DNA from: Anaerolineae bacterium
Lineage (GTDB): Bacteria > Chloroflexota > Anaerolineae > Anaerolineales > Villigracilaceae
Assembly: GCA_018645405.1 (NCBI GenBank)
Contig: JABGOQ010000085.1
Coordinates: 32,242 to 96,241 of the forward strand
Direction of reading: 5' to 3'
DNA length: 64,000 bases
The notes beneath the pieces were generated by a model. The model did not search any database. It saw only the letters and a program-made list of their open reading frames with translations, and had not been told where the DNA came from. Positions within the stretch are counted from its first letter, which is position 1; each line of letters starts with the position of its first letter. The translations under genes were made by a program, and so were the position numbers. Shown in pieces: positions 7,383-16,470 of this stretch.

Positions 7383-9107
7383 ATGCTTAAAGAACTTCGT
7401 ATTCAAAACTTCGCAATTATTAACCAGCTCGAATTAAATTTTGGCAAAGGTCTCGTCATTCTCACAGGCGAAACTGGCGCAGGAAAATCCATCATCCTTG
7501 ACGCTGTCGAAATTCTCATTGGCGGGCGTGCCGATACCAGCATGGTACGTGCCGAATCGCATCAGGCCCTCGTTGAAGGCACTTTTCACCTCGCAGGAGA
7601 TGAACGTACTGCAATCCTCGAGATACTTAAATCTGAAGACTTGCTTGATGATGAAGATTATCTCACCCTCAGCCGCGAAATTAAACCAGAGGGACGCAGC
7701 GTTGCCCGCGTTAACGGGCGGACGGTGAATGTTGGGATTCTCAAATCGCTTGGTGCCTATTTGATAGATATTCACGGGCAATCCGGGCATCTATCTCTGC
7801 TCGATACGCACGCGCATTTGGGCTTGCTCGACCGCTATTCAAATGCAGATTCGGCCCTAAGCACCTACCGCACGACATATAAAAAACTCACCACCCTCCG
7901 CACTGAACTGAATAAATTACGTCGTCTGCAAGAAGATGCCAAAAGCCGCATAGAACTGCTCACCTATCAGGCAGAAGAAATTGAAGCGGTCAATCCCCTC
8001 CCCAACGAAGATGAGACTCTCAAAGAAGAGCGCGACAGACTCGCCAATGCTGAGGCTCTCGCCCTTCATGCTCAAGAGTCTCTTGCTATCCTTGACGAGG
8101 GGAATCCTGAAGCCCCCCCAGTGACAGATGCTTTTGGGGAGGCGATAACGCACCTCTCTGCTCTCACGAAAATAGACGCCGCGCAAGCTGAAATCCACGA
8201 GCGTGCCGCACTCATCCTTGAAAATCTCGGCGATCTCTCACGTGATTTGCGCACCTATCTTGAAAAAGTCGAATTTAATCCCTCCCGACTTGAAGAGGTT
8301 GAAGAGCGTCTTGATCTATTGCAAAGTTTAAAACGAAAATACGGTGGCTCCATTGAAGCTGTGATCGCCTTTGGCGCAGACGCCAGCCGTGAGTTGGAGA
8401 ATATCAGCACAGCTTCTGAACGAAAAGATGAGCTTGAGAAAGCGGAAAAGATTTTGCTCAAAGAGTTAGCAAAGCAAGGGAAAAAACTCTCCGATTTGCG
8501 AAAAGCTGCCTCGCAAAAAATGAGCAAGGGTATCGTTGCCGAATTGGCAGATCTACGTATGGAAAAAGCGAAATTTGCCGTTGATTTCACAACCCTGCCT
8601 GATGAAGAGGGCTTGCCGCTCAATGGAGAACGGATTGCCTTCAGCGAAAATGGCTTTGACCAAGTGGAGTTTTTGCTCGCACCAAATATAGGCGAAGGGT
8701 TGAAACCGCTTGTCAAAGTTGCCTCTGGTGGTGAAACCTCGCGAATGATGCTTGCTCTTAAAAATATTCTTGCCCGCGCTGATGAAGTCCCCACGTTAAT
8801 TTTTGATGAAATTGATCAAGGCATCGGCGGCCGAATCGGAATGGTCGTTGGTGAAAAACTTTGGCAATTAGGACGACAGCATCAAGTCTTTTGTGTAACT
8901 CATTTACCTCAATTGGCAGCTTTTGGCGATCAACATTTGAAAGTAGAGAAATTGCTTCATGACGGGCGCACACTGACTCGTGTTGAGACTCTGGAAAAAG
9001 ACGCTCGTTTGCTTGAACTGGCGCAAATGCTCGGCGATGTGGGCGAAGGGACCTTGCGTTCTGCCCACGAGATTTTACAGGCTGCACAGGAGATTACGGC
9101 AACATAG
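7383..9107 (+). CDS. recN: DNA repair protein RecN
   Basis: An SMC-like ATPase acting early in double-strand break repair. The N-terminus has the family start LKELRIQNFAIINQLEL and Walker A GETGAGKS (about residues 28-35). Long coiled coils occupy the middle (about 150-400). The C-terminal half-ATPase has a signature-like VASGGETSR, Walker B TLIFDEIDQGIGG, and the final VTHLPQLAAFGD. At 574 residues it is of usual size. The start ATG follows the previous gene by two bases, with no strong ribosome site, which suggests translational coupling. Confidence 0.96.
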   Translation: MLKELRIQNFAIINQLELNFGKGLVILTGETGAGKSIILDAVEILIGGRADTSMVRAESHQALVEGTFHLAGDERTAILEILKSEDLLDDEDYLTLSREIKPEGRSVARVNGRTVNVGILKSLGAYLIDIHGQSGHLSLLDTHAHLGLLDRYSNADSALSTYRTTYKKLTTLRTELNKLRRLQEDAKSRIELLTYQAEEIEAVNPLPNEDETLKEERDRLANAEALALHAQESLAILDEGNPEAPPVTDAFGEAITHLSALTKIDAAQAEIHERAALILENLGDLSRDLRTYLEKVEFNPSRLEEVEERLDLLQSLKRKYGGSIEAVIAFGADASRELENISTASERKDELEKAEKILLKELAKQGKKLSDLRKAASQKMSKGIVAELADLRMEKAKFAVDFTTLPDEEGLPLNGERIAFSENGFDQVEFLLAPNIGEGLKPLVKVASGGETSRMMLALKNILARADEVPTLIFDEIDQGIGGRIGMVVGEKLWQLGRQHQVFCVTHLPQLAAFGDQHLKVEKLLHDGRTLTRVETLEKDARLLELAQMLGDVGEGTLRSAHEILQAAQEITAT

Positions 9108-9188
9108 ATAGGATTTCAATTTTATGTGGAGAGATATAATGATCTAAGGGATTTACGCCCCTCTTTATTACCCTAGAGTGAGAAAAAG

Positions 9189-12100
9189 ATGCTAGATATT
9201 CGTTTACTTGGCCCGCCCCTTGTATATCTGAACGGTGAACTAATTACCGTTCGGAGACGTGCAACGCGGGCTTTGCTTTTTTATCTGGCAGCACACGGTA
9301 AACCGATTGGACGAGAGCAATTAGCAGAACTTTTCTGGCCAGAAAAAACTGATGAAAAACAGCGTCGTCAATTACGAGATCTGTTAAATAAATTACGTCG
9401 AATTCTGCCTGATAGTGAATTTGTACAAACTCACCAAGATACGATTTCATTAGATTTTGAGCAAGTATCTGTTGATCTACGAGAATATGAAGATTTGATC
9501 TTGAAGGCTGGTAATTTGCCCAGAATTTGGCAAGAAGACCGCCCTTTACCTGTTCATATTTATCAACAACTTACCAAAGCTGTTGAACTTTGGCACGGGT
9601 CTGTATTTCATAATGCAGATATGTCAGTTTCGTATAGGCTGGAAGAATGGTGGACACAAACAACCCAAAATTTAGAGCAAGGTTATATTTCTGTTCTGAA
9701 GAGCCTTATCAGGCATGAAAATATTGTCAGTGCAGATGAGAAAGCACTTCAATTATTACGAACGGCTCTTGAAATTGATGGGTTTGACGAAGAACTACAT
9801 TATGAGTTACTGATCTGTTTGCTGAAAATAGGTCAGCCTGAAAAAGTTCAACAGCATTATATTGGCGTAAAGACATTATTTGACAAAAAGCTGGGGGTGC
9901 CGCTTTCAGAGAGAATCCGTTCATTGGAACCGGTAATTTTTCAAAAAACGGAAGCAAGCCCCTCACACGTACGTCCCGCATGGTCTATCAAATCCAGTTT
10001 AGAAGCACCCTTTGTTGGTCAGCAGGACTCTATCCAAATTCTAAAAGACTCTTACCTTAAAGGTAATGCTGCATTAATTCTGGGGGAGGCTGGGGCAGGG
10101 AAAACCCGTCTTGTTAAAGAATTTTATCAATCTCTGGAAGTTTCTCCACGTCTATTAGTTTTATCTTGCAATCCCACAGATGAAAACCTCCCTTATCGAC
10201 CTTGGGCAGATATGCTTCGTCGTGAGATTAGCGAAGAAACTTGGGAAGAGCTACCAGATATGTGGCTCGAGCCTTTAGCAATGCTCCTGCCCAAACTACG
10301 CAAGGGGAAAGGTGATCTGACAGAAGAGCTGGAAACGCCATACGCAAATTCATTTATTTTCGAGGCAATTAAAAATCTTCTCTCGTTAATATCGAAAGAA
10401 ACACCTTGCATTCTTTTTGTGGATGATGCACATTGGGCAGATGAGGCGACCTTATCTTTACTGACATTTTTAGTAGAACAATCTGTCTTTTTAAGCCAAA
10501 CTTTGAGCCTAATTATTACAGCTCGCATAGAAGAGAAAAACTCTGGGATAGATCAGCTTTTATTGGGCGCAATAAGAAATCGTATAGAGCTTATCGAAAT
10601 GCTTCGATTGAATACAGAAGATATTTCAGATTTAGCCTTTTATCTTTTTGAAGAAAAACTGTCACCAGAAATTGCTACCCGTTTTTTGCGTGATACAGGT
10701 GGAAATCCTTTCTTTGTATTGGAGATGTTGTCAGCGTACAGAGAATCATCAGAAAAAGGAAGGGTTGATTTTCATCTACCTATCCCTGCCAGTATGAAAG
10801 CATTGATCGAGATGAGAGTCAAAAAACTCTCTCCCCTTGCACGAGAAGTTCTAATACTTGCCGCAATACAAGGAAGCCCTTTTGACTTTTCTCTTTTGGA
10901 GAAAGCGGCCGCTCTATCTTTAGAGTTAATGGCGCATATTATTGAAGAATTGGAAGAAGCTCAACTCATTCAGAAAACGAGCGACAAAAACGATCTCGAG
11001 TTTAGATTTGTGCATGAGAAAATTCGTGAAATATTAATTGCTTCTCTGCCTATTATCAAAAGTCGTTTATTGCATAAAAAAGTAGCCAGAGCATTAGAAG
11101 AAATTGGCAAAAAAGGCCAAGATACACAGGCTGCCATTTTGGCAGAACTCTATGAACAGGCGGGCGAATTCTCTCTCGCCTTTGATCTGTGGGTACAGGC
11201 GGGTAAAGATGCTTATTATCTTCTCTCTATCAAAGATGCAACTACCGCCTATAAACGTGCAGAAGCCTTAATCAACACAAGATCCCTGCAAGATAAACAA
11301 ATCTACGATCTTTATGCAAGCTGGCAGATTATGCTCTTCCAAAATGACGATGCAAATGCGCTGGAAGAAATTATGCAAGCCTTCTTCTCTATAGGAAAAG
11401 AGCGCACCAGCAAGTTGCTCATCGGTGCTGCACTGGATGGTATGAGCGACGTTCATATGGTCCGAAATGAGTTCGAAGAGGGTTTAGCACGCGTTGACGA
11501 AGCATTGCCTTATCTCAAAGGAGAACTTACTGTTGCAGAGATGAATGCAGAAATACATCGTGGTGTATTTCTGTATATGCGCAGCCAATTTCAAGAATCG
11601 CAAGAGCCTATTCGAAAGGCCTTGCACCTGGGGGAAAACGCTCAAGATTTAGATATATTAGCAGCTTCAGGACATGCTAATTATCAAATGGCAGTTATCT
11701 GGATAGGAACGGGCTGGCCCGCAAAAGGCATTGAATCCGGGATGCGTTCTTTACGCGAACTAACCCTTTCAAGAGCCATAAATGGCCCTGTTATTGCCCA
11801 TAGTATTATGGGCTTGGGGCATTATTTCCTTGCTAATTATGAAAAAGGTAAGGAGCATTCCCTTAAAGCTGTTCGTTTAGCTAAACAAGTAGATAGTTGG
11901 CGCATGTTGGGATATGGCTATTCCTATGCAGGAATGAATGAAACCGAGCTCGCCTCCTTTGGCACAGCGTGGGAATATGCCCATAAAGCGATTGAAATTG
12001 GTGAAAATCATGGTCATACTGAAATAGTTTCCATGGGCTATAAAGTGCTGGGAGATATAAATACTCGTCTGGGTGCACTCCCCAAAGCAGCAACTTTCTA

Positions 12101-12683
12101 TAAATTTGGTGTTGATGCGGATGAAGGAAGTTTTGCCAAGCTGGAGAATCTCGCGCGTCTCGGCGTGACCCTAAGCTTGCTCGGTGACCCTAAAGGTGAT
12201 GCCCTGCTTCAGCAAGCGTACGCGTATTCACAAGCAGCTGGGCTAGACACCATTCTCCTAAATGCAAAAGCATTGGAGCTAAGTGTCTTTCTCTCTCAGA
12301 ACAATCTGACTGCCTTTGAAGAAAATCTCCCCAAAGTCAGACAAACCCTTATAGAACATTCTCACCCAGACTCTTTCGTGTGGACAGACTATCTTCAAGC
12401 TCTCTCCCTCTTCAGACACGGCAAAACGGAGCAGGCATTAAAAGAAATCGAAGACTTACTCCTGGCTTTCAATAAGACTCCCTTCTTCTGGATCAAATTA
12501 CGCGCGCTGAAACTCCATGGTCAGATGCTCCATGCATTAGGGCGTGAAACAAATAGCCCTAGTGCCCAGCTCGAAGAAATGCTCCAAAAAGTTGAGAGCA
12601 ATCTGGGAAACGCTCCACTCGAAGAGGAATGGCAAAATTTCAGAAAGAAAATGCGTGCCTTCAAATATAAACAGGAAAAATAA
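9189..12683 (+). CDS. SARP/BTAD-type transcriptional regulator with AAA ATPase and TPR domains
   Basis: A large 1164-residue STAND-like regulator. Residues 1-95 are an OmpR-type winged helix (LDIRLLGPPLVYLNG, then REQLAELFWPE). Residues about 95-250 are the all-helical bacterial transcriptional activation (BTAD) domain. An ATPase follows, with Walker A GEAGAGKTR near residue 298 and Walker B ILFVDDAHWAD near residue 407. From about residue 690 there are TPR-type helical repeats. Regulators of this build typically activate nearby genes on ligand or nucleotide binding. The downstream GNAT gene overlaps its stop codon (TAATG) and is the obvious candidate operon member. The ligand and targets are unknown. 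Confidence 0.85.
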   Translation: MLDIRLLGPPLVYLNGELITVRRRATRALLFYLAAHGKPIGREQLAELFWPEKTDEKQRRQLRDLLNKLRRILPDSEFVQTHQDTISLDFEQVSVDLREYEDLILKAGNLPRIWQEDRPLPVHIYQQLTKAVELWHGSVFHNADMSVSYRLEEWWTQTTQNLEQGYISVLKSLIRHENIVSADEKALQLLRTALEIDGFDEELHYELLICLLKIGQPEKVQQHYIGVKTLFDKKLGVPLSERIRSLEPVIFQKTEASPSHVRPAWSIKSSLEAPFVGQQDSIQILKDSYLKGNAALILGEAGAGKTRLVKEFYQSLEVSPRLLVLSCNPTDENLPYRPWADMLRREISEETWEELPDMWLEPLAMLLPKLRKGKGDLTEELETPYANSFIFEAIKNLLSLISKETPCILFVDDAHWADEATLSLLTFLVEQSVFLSQTLSLIITARIEEKNSGIDQLLLGAIRNRIELIEMLRLNTEDISDLAFYLFEEKLSPEIATRFLRDTGGNPFFVLEMLSAYRESSEKGRVDFHLPIPASMKALIEMRVKKLSPLAREVLILAAIQGSPFDFSLLEKAAALSLELMAHIIEELEEAQLIQKTSDKNDLEFRFVHEKIREILIASLPIIKSRLLHKKVARALEEIGKKGQDTQAAILAELYEQAGEFSLAFDLWVQAGKDAYYLLSIKDATTAYKRAEALINTRSLQDKQIYDLYASWQIMLFQNDDANALEEIMQAFFSIGKERTSKLLIGAALDGMSDVHMVRNEFEEGLARVDEALPYLKGELTVAEMNAEIHRGVFLYMRSQFQESQEPIRKALHLGENAQDLDILAASGHANYQMAVIWIGTGWPAKGIESGMRSLRELTLSRAINGPVIAHSIMGLGHYFLANYEKGKEHSLKAVRLAKQVDSWRMLGYGYSYAGMNETELASFGTAWEYAHKAIEIGENHGHTEIVSMGYKVLGDINTRLGALPKAATFYKFGVDADEGSFAKLENLARLGVTLSLLGDPKGDALLQQAYAYSQAAGLDTILLNAKALELSVFLSQNNLTAFEENLPKVRQTLIEHSHPDSFVWTDYLQALSLFRHGKTEQALKEIEDLLLAFNKTPFFWIKLRALKLHGQMLHALGRETNSPSAQLEEMLQKVESNLGNAPLEEEWQNFRKKMRAFKYKQEK

Positions 12684-13126
12684 TGATCACAATCCGCCCT
12701 TACAAAGAAAAAGATTGGAAAAGAATCTGCGCTATTCATGATGCCGCACGCCCCGATGAACTACTCGGCTCCTGTGACCCAAGAGCTTTTGTGCCTATCG
12801 AAAAAGATGATGAAGTGGAAGAACTCAAAAAGAGCGATAAATTTGTCGCCGTGGATGAAGACGAAGTCGTTGGCTTCGTCGGTGTGGACGGGACATACCT
12901 CGCGTGGCTCTATGTTAACCCCGACTATTATCATCAAGGCATTGGGCGTCGTTTGCTTCAAAATGGAATCGAAACCATCGGCTCTGGCGCATGGACTATC
13001 GTCCTGGACGGCAATAAAAATGCGATCTCTCTCTACAAAAGCGAAGGCTTTATCGAAGCACGTCGCTTTAAAAGTGATAACGCGGGCTATCCCTGCACCT
13101 GTTTGCGATTAGAACGGAAAGATTAA
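12683..13126 (+). CDS. GNAT family N-acetyltransferase
   Basis: A 147-residue acetyl-CoA-dependent acetyltransferase. The GNAT core shows in GFVGVDGTYLAWLYVNPDYY, then the acetyl-CoA pyrophosphate loop HQGIGRRLL, and a C-terminal LDGNKNAISLYKSEGF that matches the usual N..A..LYxxxGF segment. The ATG overlaps the stop of the upstream BTAD ATPase by one base, so the two are translationally coupled. The substrate cannot be told from sequence. Confidence 0.85.
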   Translation: MITIRPYKEKDWKRICAIHDAARPDELLGSCDPRAFVPIEKDDEVEELKKSDKFVAVDEDEVVGFVGVDGTYLAWLYVNPDYYHQGIGRRLLQNGIETIGSGAWTIVLDGNKNAISLYKSEGFIEARRFKSDNAGYPCTCLRLERKD

Positions 13127-13245
13127 TTTTTTTCGAGCTCTGAAAAGATTGGCTTTCTATATATTTCTGAGAATCCATCAAGCTAAAAGGGCACAAATCG
13201 AAATCAAAGCGAAGAACGTGAATATCCTGACGATTATGTTGGTGG

Positions 13246-13428
13246 ATGTTATTTTCTTTGGAGCAATATCCCCAAGAAAGACAACCCCGTATTATAGAAA
13301 TGACAGCCCACGCGCTCGAAGGTGATCGTGAAAAACACCTTGCAAATGGCATGGATGATTACGTCAGCAAACCGATCAGCATAAAGGCTCTCATTGCAGC
13401 TATAGAAAAAGCATACCCCATTTCCTGA
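13246..13428 (+). pseudogene. Receiver-domain C-terminal remnant
   Basis: The 60-codon frame encodes the last half of a hybrid-kinase-type receiver domain: [18 protein letters not shown], then [12 protein letters not shown] with the conserved Lys-Pro, then a final helix. The N-terminal half, including the phosphoacceptor Asp, is missing. In the bases just before it a different frame reads IMLVDVIFF, faintly like the lost beta3 strand, which suggests decay with frameshifts. The stretch 13127-13509 otherwise holds no gene. A functional short protein is unlikely. Confidence 0.65.
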
Positions 13429-13509
13429 TCTTTGCATGGTAAACTGACACTAAGATTTTAGAAACTTTCAACCTTGAACCTTCAACTTTAAACCCTAAAC
13501 TTACCCCCT

Positions 13510-14433
13510 ATGGAAAATAACTTTCGCTCTGGCTTTGTCGCCGTTATCGGCCGCCCCAATGTTGGTAAATCCACCCTCGTTAACGCGTTGCTTGGTCAAA
13601 AAATTGCCGCTGTTTCGCCTCGCCCACAGACCACACGCCGTGCGCAACTTGGCATCCTCACCTCCGATGTAGCACAAATCATTTTTGTTGATACTCCCGG
13701 TTTGCATAACCCGCACCATAAATTGGGCAAAGCCCTCAACCTGAATGCGGAAGAAGCCCTCGATGGTGTGGATTTGATTCTCTGGCTGGTAGATGCCTCC
13801 GTTAATCCAACAGATGAAGACAAGATGATCGCCTCCCTTTTATTGGAAATTCCGCGTCGCCCGCCTCTTCTACTTGCTACCAATAAAACAGACAGGTTAA
13901 CGCCCGAGGAAACAGAATCCCGTCAAAACGCCTACAGAGAGATTTTCCCCGCAGCAGATCTGGTGCTCCCCCTCTCCGCCACACGTGGCGACGGGCGTGA
14001 TGCGCTCATCGAAATAATTATCGAAAACCTTGAAGAACGCCCTCCCGATTTTCCTCCCGAGCAAGTCACTGACCTCTACGAACGTGATATTGCCGCAGAG
14101 TTGATTCGCGAAGCCTGTCTTATTTTCCTCCGCCACGAAATCCCGCACAGCATCGCCATCCGCGTGGACGAGTTCACCGAGCGTGGAGATAAGGGTGCCT
14201 ATATCGCCGCGACTGTCTTTGTTGAACGAGATTCGCAAAAAGGTATCGTTATTGGCGAAGGCGGGAGAACGCTTAAAAAAATTGGTTCCGCTGCCCGTAA
14301 AGAAATCGAGGCAATGAGCGGGCGCAAAATCTTCCTGCAATTACGCGTAAAAGTTCTCAAAGATTGGCGCAACAACGAAAACTACCTACGCCGTTTTGGA
14401 TATAATCCACCGAAAGAAAAGAAAAAACGCTAG
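13510..14433 (+). CDS. era: GTPase Era
   Basis: A ribosome-assembly GTPase that binds the 3' end of 16S rRNA. The G1 motif GRPNVGKST is at residues 14-22, G3 is DTPGLH and G4 is NKTD. The C-terminal KH domain shows in GIVIGEGGRTLKKIG, then KIFLQLRVKVLKDWR. At 307 residues it has the normal size. The preceding leader has no strong ribosome site. The next gene follows after 15 bases. Confidence 0.95.
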   Translation: MENNFRSGFVAVIGRPNVGKSTLVNALLGQKIAAVSPRPQTTRRAQLGILTSDVAQIIFVDTPGLHNPHHKLGKALNLNAEEALDGVDLILWLVDASVNPTDEDKMIASLLLEIPRRPPLLLATNKTDRLTPEETESRQNAYREIFPAADLVLPLSATRGDGRDALIEIIIENLEERPPDFPPEQVTDLYERDIAAELIREACLIFLRHEIPHSIAIRVDEFTERGDKGAYIAATVFVERDSQKGIVIGEGGRTLKKIGSAARKEIEAMSGRKIFLQLRVKVLKDWRNNENYLRRFGYNPPKEKKKR

Positions 14434-14448
14434 GCCAGGAGAAAAATC

Positions 14449-15114
14449 ATGCAATTTATTCTCATCCTCACCCTATTATCTGCCCTGCTAGATTGGTACG
14501 CTGTCTATAAAGGCTGGAAAAAACTGGAGTATTTTCTAAAACCGGTTACGATGGTTTTTCTCTTTATCTTTCTGCTTATATCTACGGGATTACAAGGCAT
14601 TACTCTCTGGTTCGGGATTGGGATCATTCTTTCAATGGCGGGAGATATTTTCTTAATGCTCCCGAAAGAACAATTTATTGCTGGTTTAGTCGCTTTTTTA
14701 CTGGCACATATTGCTTATATCATTGGCTTTAATCAAACTCTCCCCGCATTTAATATAGCAGCTTTAATTTGGGCTGTCTTATTGGGCATTATTGCTGCAC
14801 AACTTTATAAACAAATTGCAACAGGCTTGGTCAAGCAAAGCAAAGAATCCTTATTAAAACCTGTCCTTACCTATACAGCCGTTATCGCGATTATGTTACT
14901 CTCAGCACTGATAACCCTCTCTCGCCCTGAATGGAGTTCTGGCGCCGCGATCACTGTTAGCATTGGGGCTGCCCTCTTCATGCTCTCCGATGCGATCCTT
15001 GCCTGGAATAAATTTGTCCAGCCAATTAAGAACGGGCGAGTGATGAATATGGCGGCCTATCATCTAGGGCAGATCATTTTGATTTATGGGGTTGTGATGC
15101 ACGCAGGAAGCTAA
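14449..15114 (+). CDS. YhhN family membrane protein (lysoplasmalogenase-like)
   Basis: A 221-residue protein with about eight transmembrane helices. The YhhN/TMEM86 signature is visible as KPVTMVFLF, then IILSMAGDIFLML and ALFMLSDAILAWNKF, including the two conserved acidic residues in membrane segments. Animal members hydrolyse the vinyl-ether bond of lysoplasmalogens, while the substrate of bacterial members is often unproven. The start has an AGGAG site, and it follows era by 15 bases. Confidence 0.85.
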   Translation: MQFILILTLLSALLDWYAVYKGWKKLEYFLKPVTMVFLFIFLLISTGLQGITLWFGIGIILSMAGDIFLMLPKEQFIAGLVAFLLAHIAYIIGFNQTLPAFNIAALIWAVLLGIIAAQLYKQIATGLVKQSKESLLKPVLTYTAVIAIMLLSALITLSRPEWSSGAAITVSIGAALFMLSDAILAWNKFVQPIKNGRVMNMAAYHLGQIILIYGVVMHAGS

Positions 15115-15147
15115 TCGACGATTCAAATAAAGTGCGTACAAAAATAA

Positions 15148-15239
15148 GTCTTTGCGAGGAGCATGCACTTGCGACGCGGCAATCTCTATACTGAGAAGGA
15201 GATTGCTTCACCCCGAAATGCATCAGGGTTCGCAAAGAC
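15148..15239. repeat. GTCTTTGCGAGG palindromic repeat
   Basis: A 92-bp imperfect palindrome. GTCTTTGCGAGGAGCATGCACTT-type left arm and a GGGTTCGCAAAGAC right arm enclose GCAATCTC/GAGATTGC inner arms. It is a repetitive extragenic palindrome type known widely in bacterial genomes, with no coding capacity. It fills most of the stretch between the YhhN gene and the next small gene. Confidence 0.65.
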
Positions 15240-15287
15240 GTGCTATTGTGCGAACTCTAAACAGTTTATTAATAAGACAAATTTAAG

Positions 15288-15331
15288 ACTCGAAAGGTTT
15301 TATTAGGCACAATCGAACCCTTTCGGGTTTT
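15288..15331 (+). terminator. CCCGAAAGG hairpin, terminator-like
   Basis: Left arm ACTCGAAAGGTTT (15288-15300) pairs with AACCCTTTCGGGT (15316-15328), followed by TTTTC. It shares its arms with the repeat at 1677-1770. It probably ends the era/yhhN transcript. Confidence 0.55.
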
Positions 15332-15418
15332 CTGTTGTTTAAGATTTATACACACCTCACAGTTAATTAGGTAGAACAAGACCCCATACATTTATAGGTA
15401 AATAGGAGATGTGTATTT

Positions 15419-15715
15419 ATGGATAACGAGGATAAATCAAATCTGCTCAATCTGCTCTTTGAGATTCCAAAAATTGGGGGCATTATTTCACTGATCATAT
15501 TATTAGGGCCACTCGCCATCTTGGTCACATTTACTATCGATTATCTCGGTAATGCGAACATCTTGGTCTTTAGCATCGCCATGTTACTCTGGTTGAGATT
15601 TCTAGAAAACGCTGTGGGAATAAGAATGCTTCTCCCCATCCCTATCATTAATATCCCCTGGATATGGTTTACGTGGGCTGGAATTCTTCTGGGAGTAATT
15701 ACTTTGTTTGAATAG
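15419..15715 (+). CDS. Small hypothetical membrane protein
   Basis: A 98-residue protein with an acidic N-terminus (MDNEDKS) and three predicted transmembrane helices (about residues 18-42, 45-63, 75-96). It is preceded by a good AGGAGA ribosome site and closed by a strong terminator at 15785, so it looks like a real single-gene unit. I do not recognise a family. Its function is unknown. Confidence 0.6.
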   Translation: MDNEDKSNLLNLLFEIPKIGGIISLIILLGPLAILVTFTIDYLGNANILVFSIAMLLWLRFLENAVGIRMLLPIPIINIPWIWFTWAGILLGVITLFE

Positions 15716-15784
15716 GCAATTTCTTTGGGAGAGAATCTTGCCTAAAGTGCGTAGCTCGGCACAGCCCTGTTCAGAGACAAAGCA

Positions 15785-15828
15785 AAAAAGTTGCCAAGAA
15801 AAACATAAGTTTTTCTTGGCAACTTTTT
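15785..15828. terminator. Strong bidirectional terminator
   Basis: A perfect 20-bp stem (15785-15804 with 15809-15828) with an ATAA loop and T-runs on both strands. It separates the small membrane gene from msrA, which converge here. Confidence 0.8.
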
Positions 15829-15845
15829 GTCAATAATCTCAGGTG

Positions 15846-15876
15846 ACAGTCACTTTAAAAGTGACTGTACTTTTTT
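15846..15876 (+). terminator. Second hairpin before msrA
   Basis: ACAGTCACTT (15846-15855) pairs with AAGTGACTGT (15859-15868), then ACTTTTTTC on the plus strand. It ends one base from the msrA stop codon. It may be a repeat-derived hairpin serving as a back-up terminator. Confidence 0.55.
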
Positions 15877-15877
15877 C

Positions 15878-16405
15878 TTATTTCAACTTGAACTCAAATT
15901 TCTTTCTAAATTTATCAACTTTTGGGGCAACCACCGCACGACAATAAGGTTGGTTGGCGTTATTAGCAAAATAATCTTGGTGATAATCTTCGGCGGGATA
16001 GTATTCTTCGAGCGGCACGACTTCTGTCACGATAGGATTTGCCCATTCTGAAGCTACTTCAGTGATGATTTTTTCAGCGGATTCTTTTTGCTCGGCTGAA
16101 TGATAGAAGATGGCAGAGCGATATTGAGTCCCCACGTCCGCGCCTTGGCGGTTGAGAGTCGTGGGATCGTGGATCGTGAAGAAGATGCGCAGCAGATCGT
16201 CGAAGGAGATGATTTCAGGGTCAAAGCTAATTTGCACCACTTCAGCGTAACCTGTTGTCCCTGTACAAATAGCATCATAACTTGGATTTGGCATCTCTCC
16301 ACCCGAATAACCAGATTCGACTTTAGTGACACCTTGTAGATCAAGGTAGACTGCTTCGAGACACCAGAAGCATCCACCAGCGAGGGTTGTGATTTCTTGG
16401 GGCAT
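15878..16405 (-). CDS. msrA: Peptide methionine sulfoxide reductase MsrA
   Basis: Reduces methionine-S-sulfoxide in proteins and free methionine. The catalytic Cys is in GGCFWCLEAV at residues 10-19, followed by GYSGG, the conserved DPTTLNRQGADVGTQYRS block and EDYHQDYF. A C-terminal QPYCRAVVAPKV supplies a candidate resolving cysteine. At 175 residues it is of normal size. The start has an AAGGAGAAC ribosome site. It stands alone between two hairpins upstream of the clpC 3' end. Confidence 0.95.
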   Translation of the reverse strand: MPQEITTLAGGCFWCLEAVYLDLQGVTKVESGYSGGEMPNPSYDAICTGTTGYAEVVQISFDPEIISFDDLLRIFFTIHDPTTLNRQGADVGTQYRSAIFYHSAEQKESAEKIITEVASEWANPIVTEVVPLEEYYPAEDYHQDYFANNANQPYCRAVVAPKVDKFRKKFEFKLK

Positions 16406-16424
16406 AAAGTTCTCCTTTAAAAAC

Positions 16425-16453
16425 GTAGGGGCGGGTCTGAGACCCGCCCCTAC
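16425..16453. repeat. GTAGGGGCGGGTCTGAGACCCGCCCCTAC-type palindrome, copy 1
   Basis: A perfect 29-bp palindrome (14-bp arms around one base) between msrA and clpC. An identical copy is at 25766-25794 and a diverged copy at 31931-31959. It has no coding capacity. Confidence 0.8.
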
Positions 16454-16470
16454 GGCAAGATTTAACGATA

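Noticed and set aside
8255..8794. 179-codon minus-strand frame opposite recN
   Set aside because: Low-complexity Ser/Arg-rich translation, fully inside recN, which has clear motifs in the other strand.
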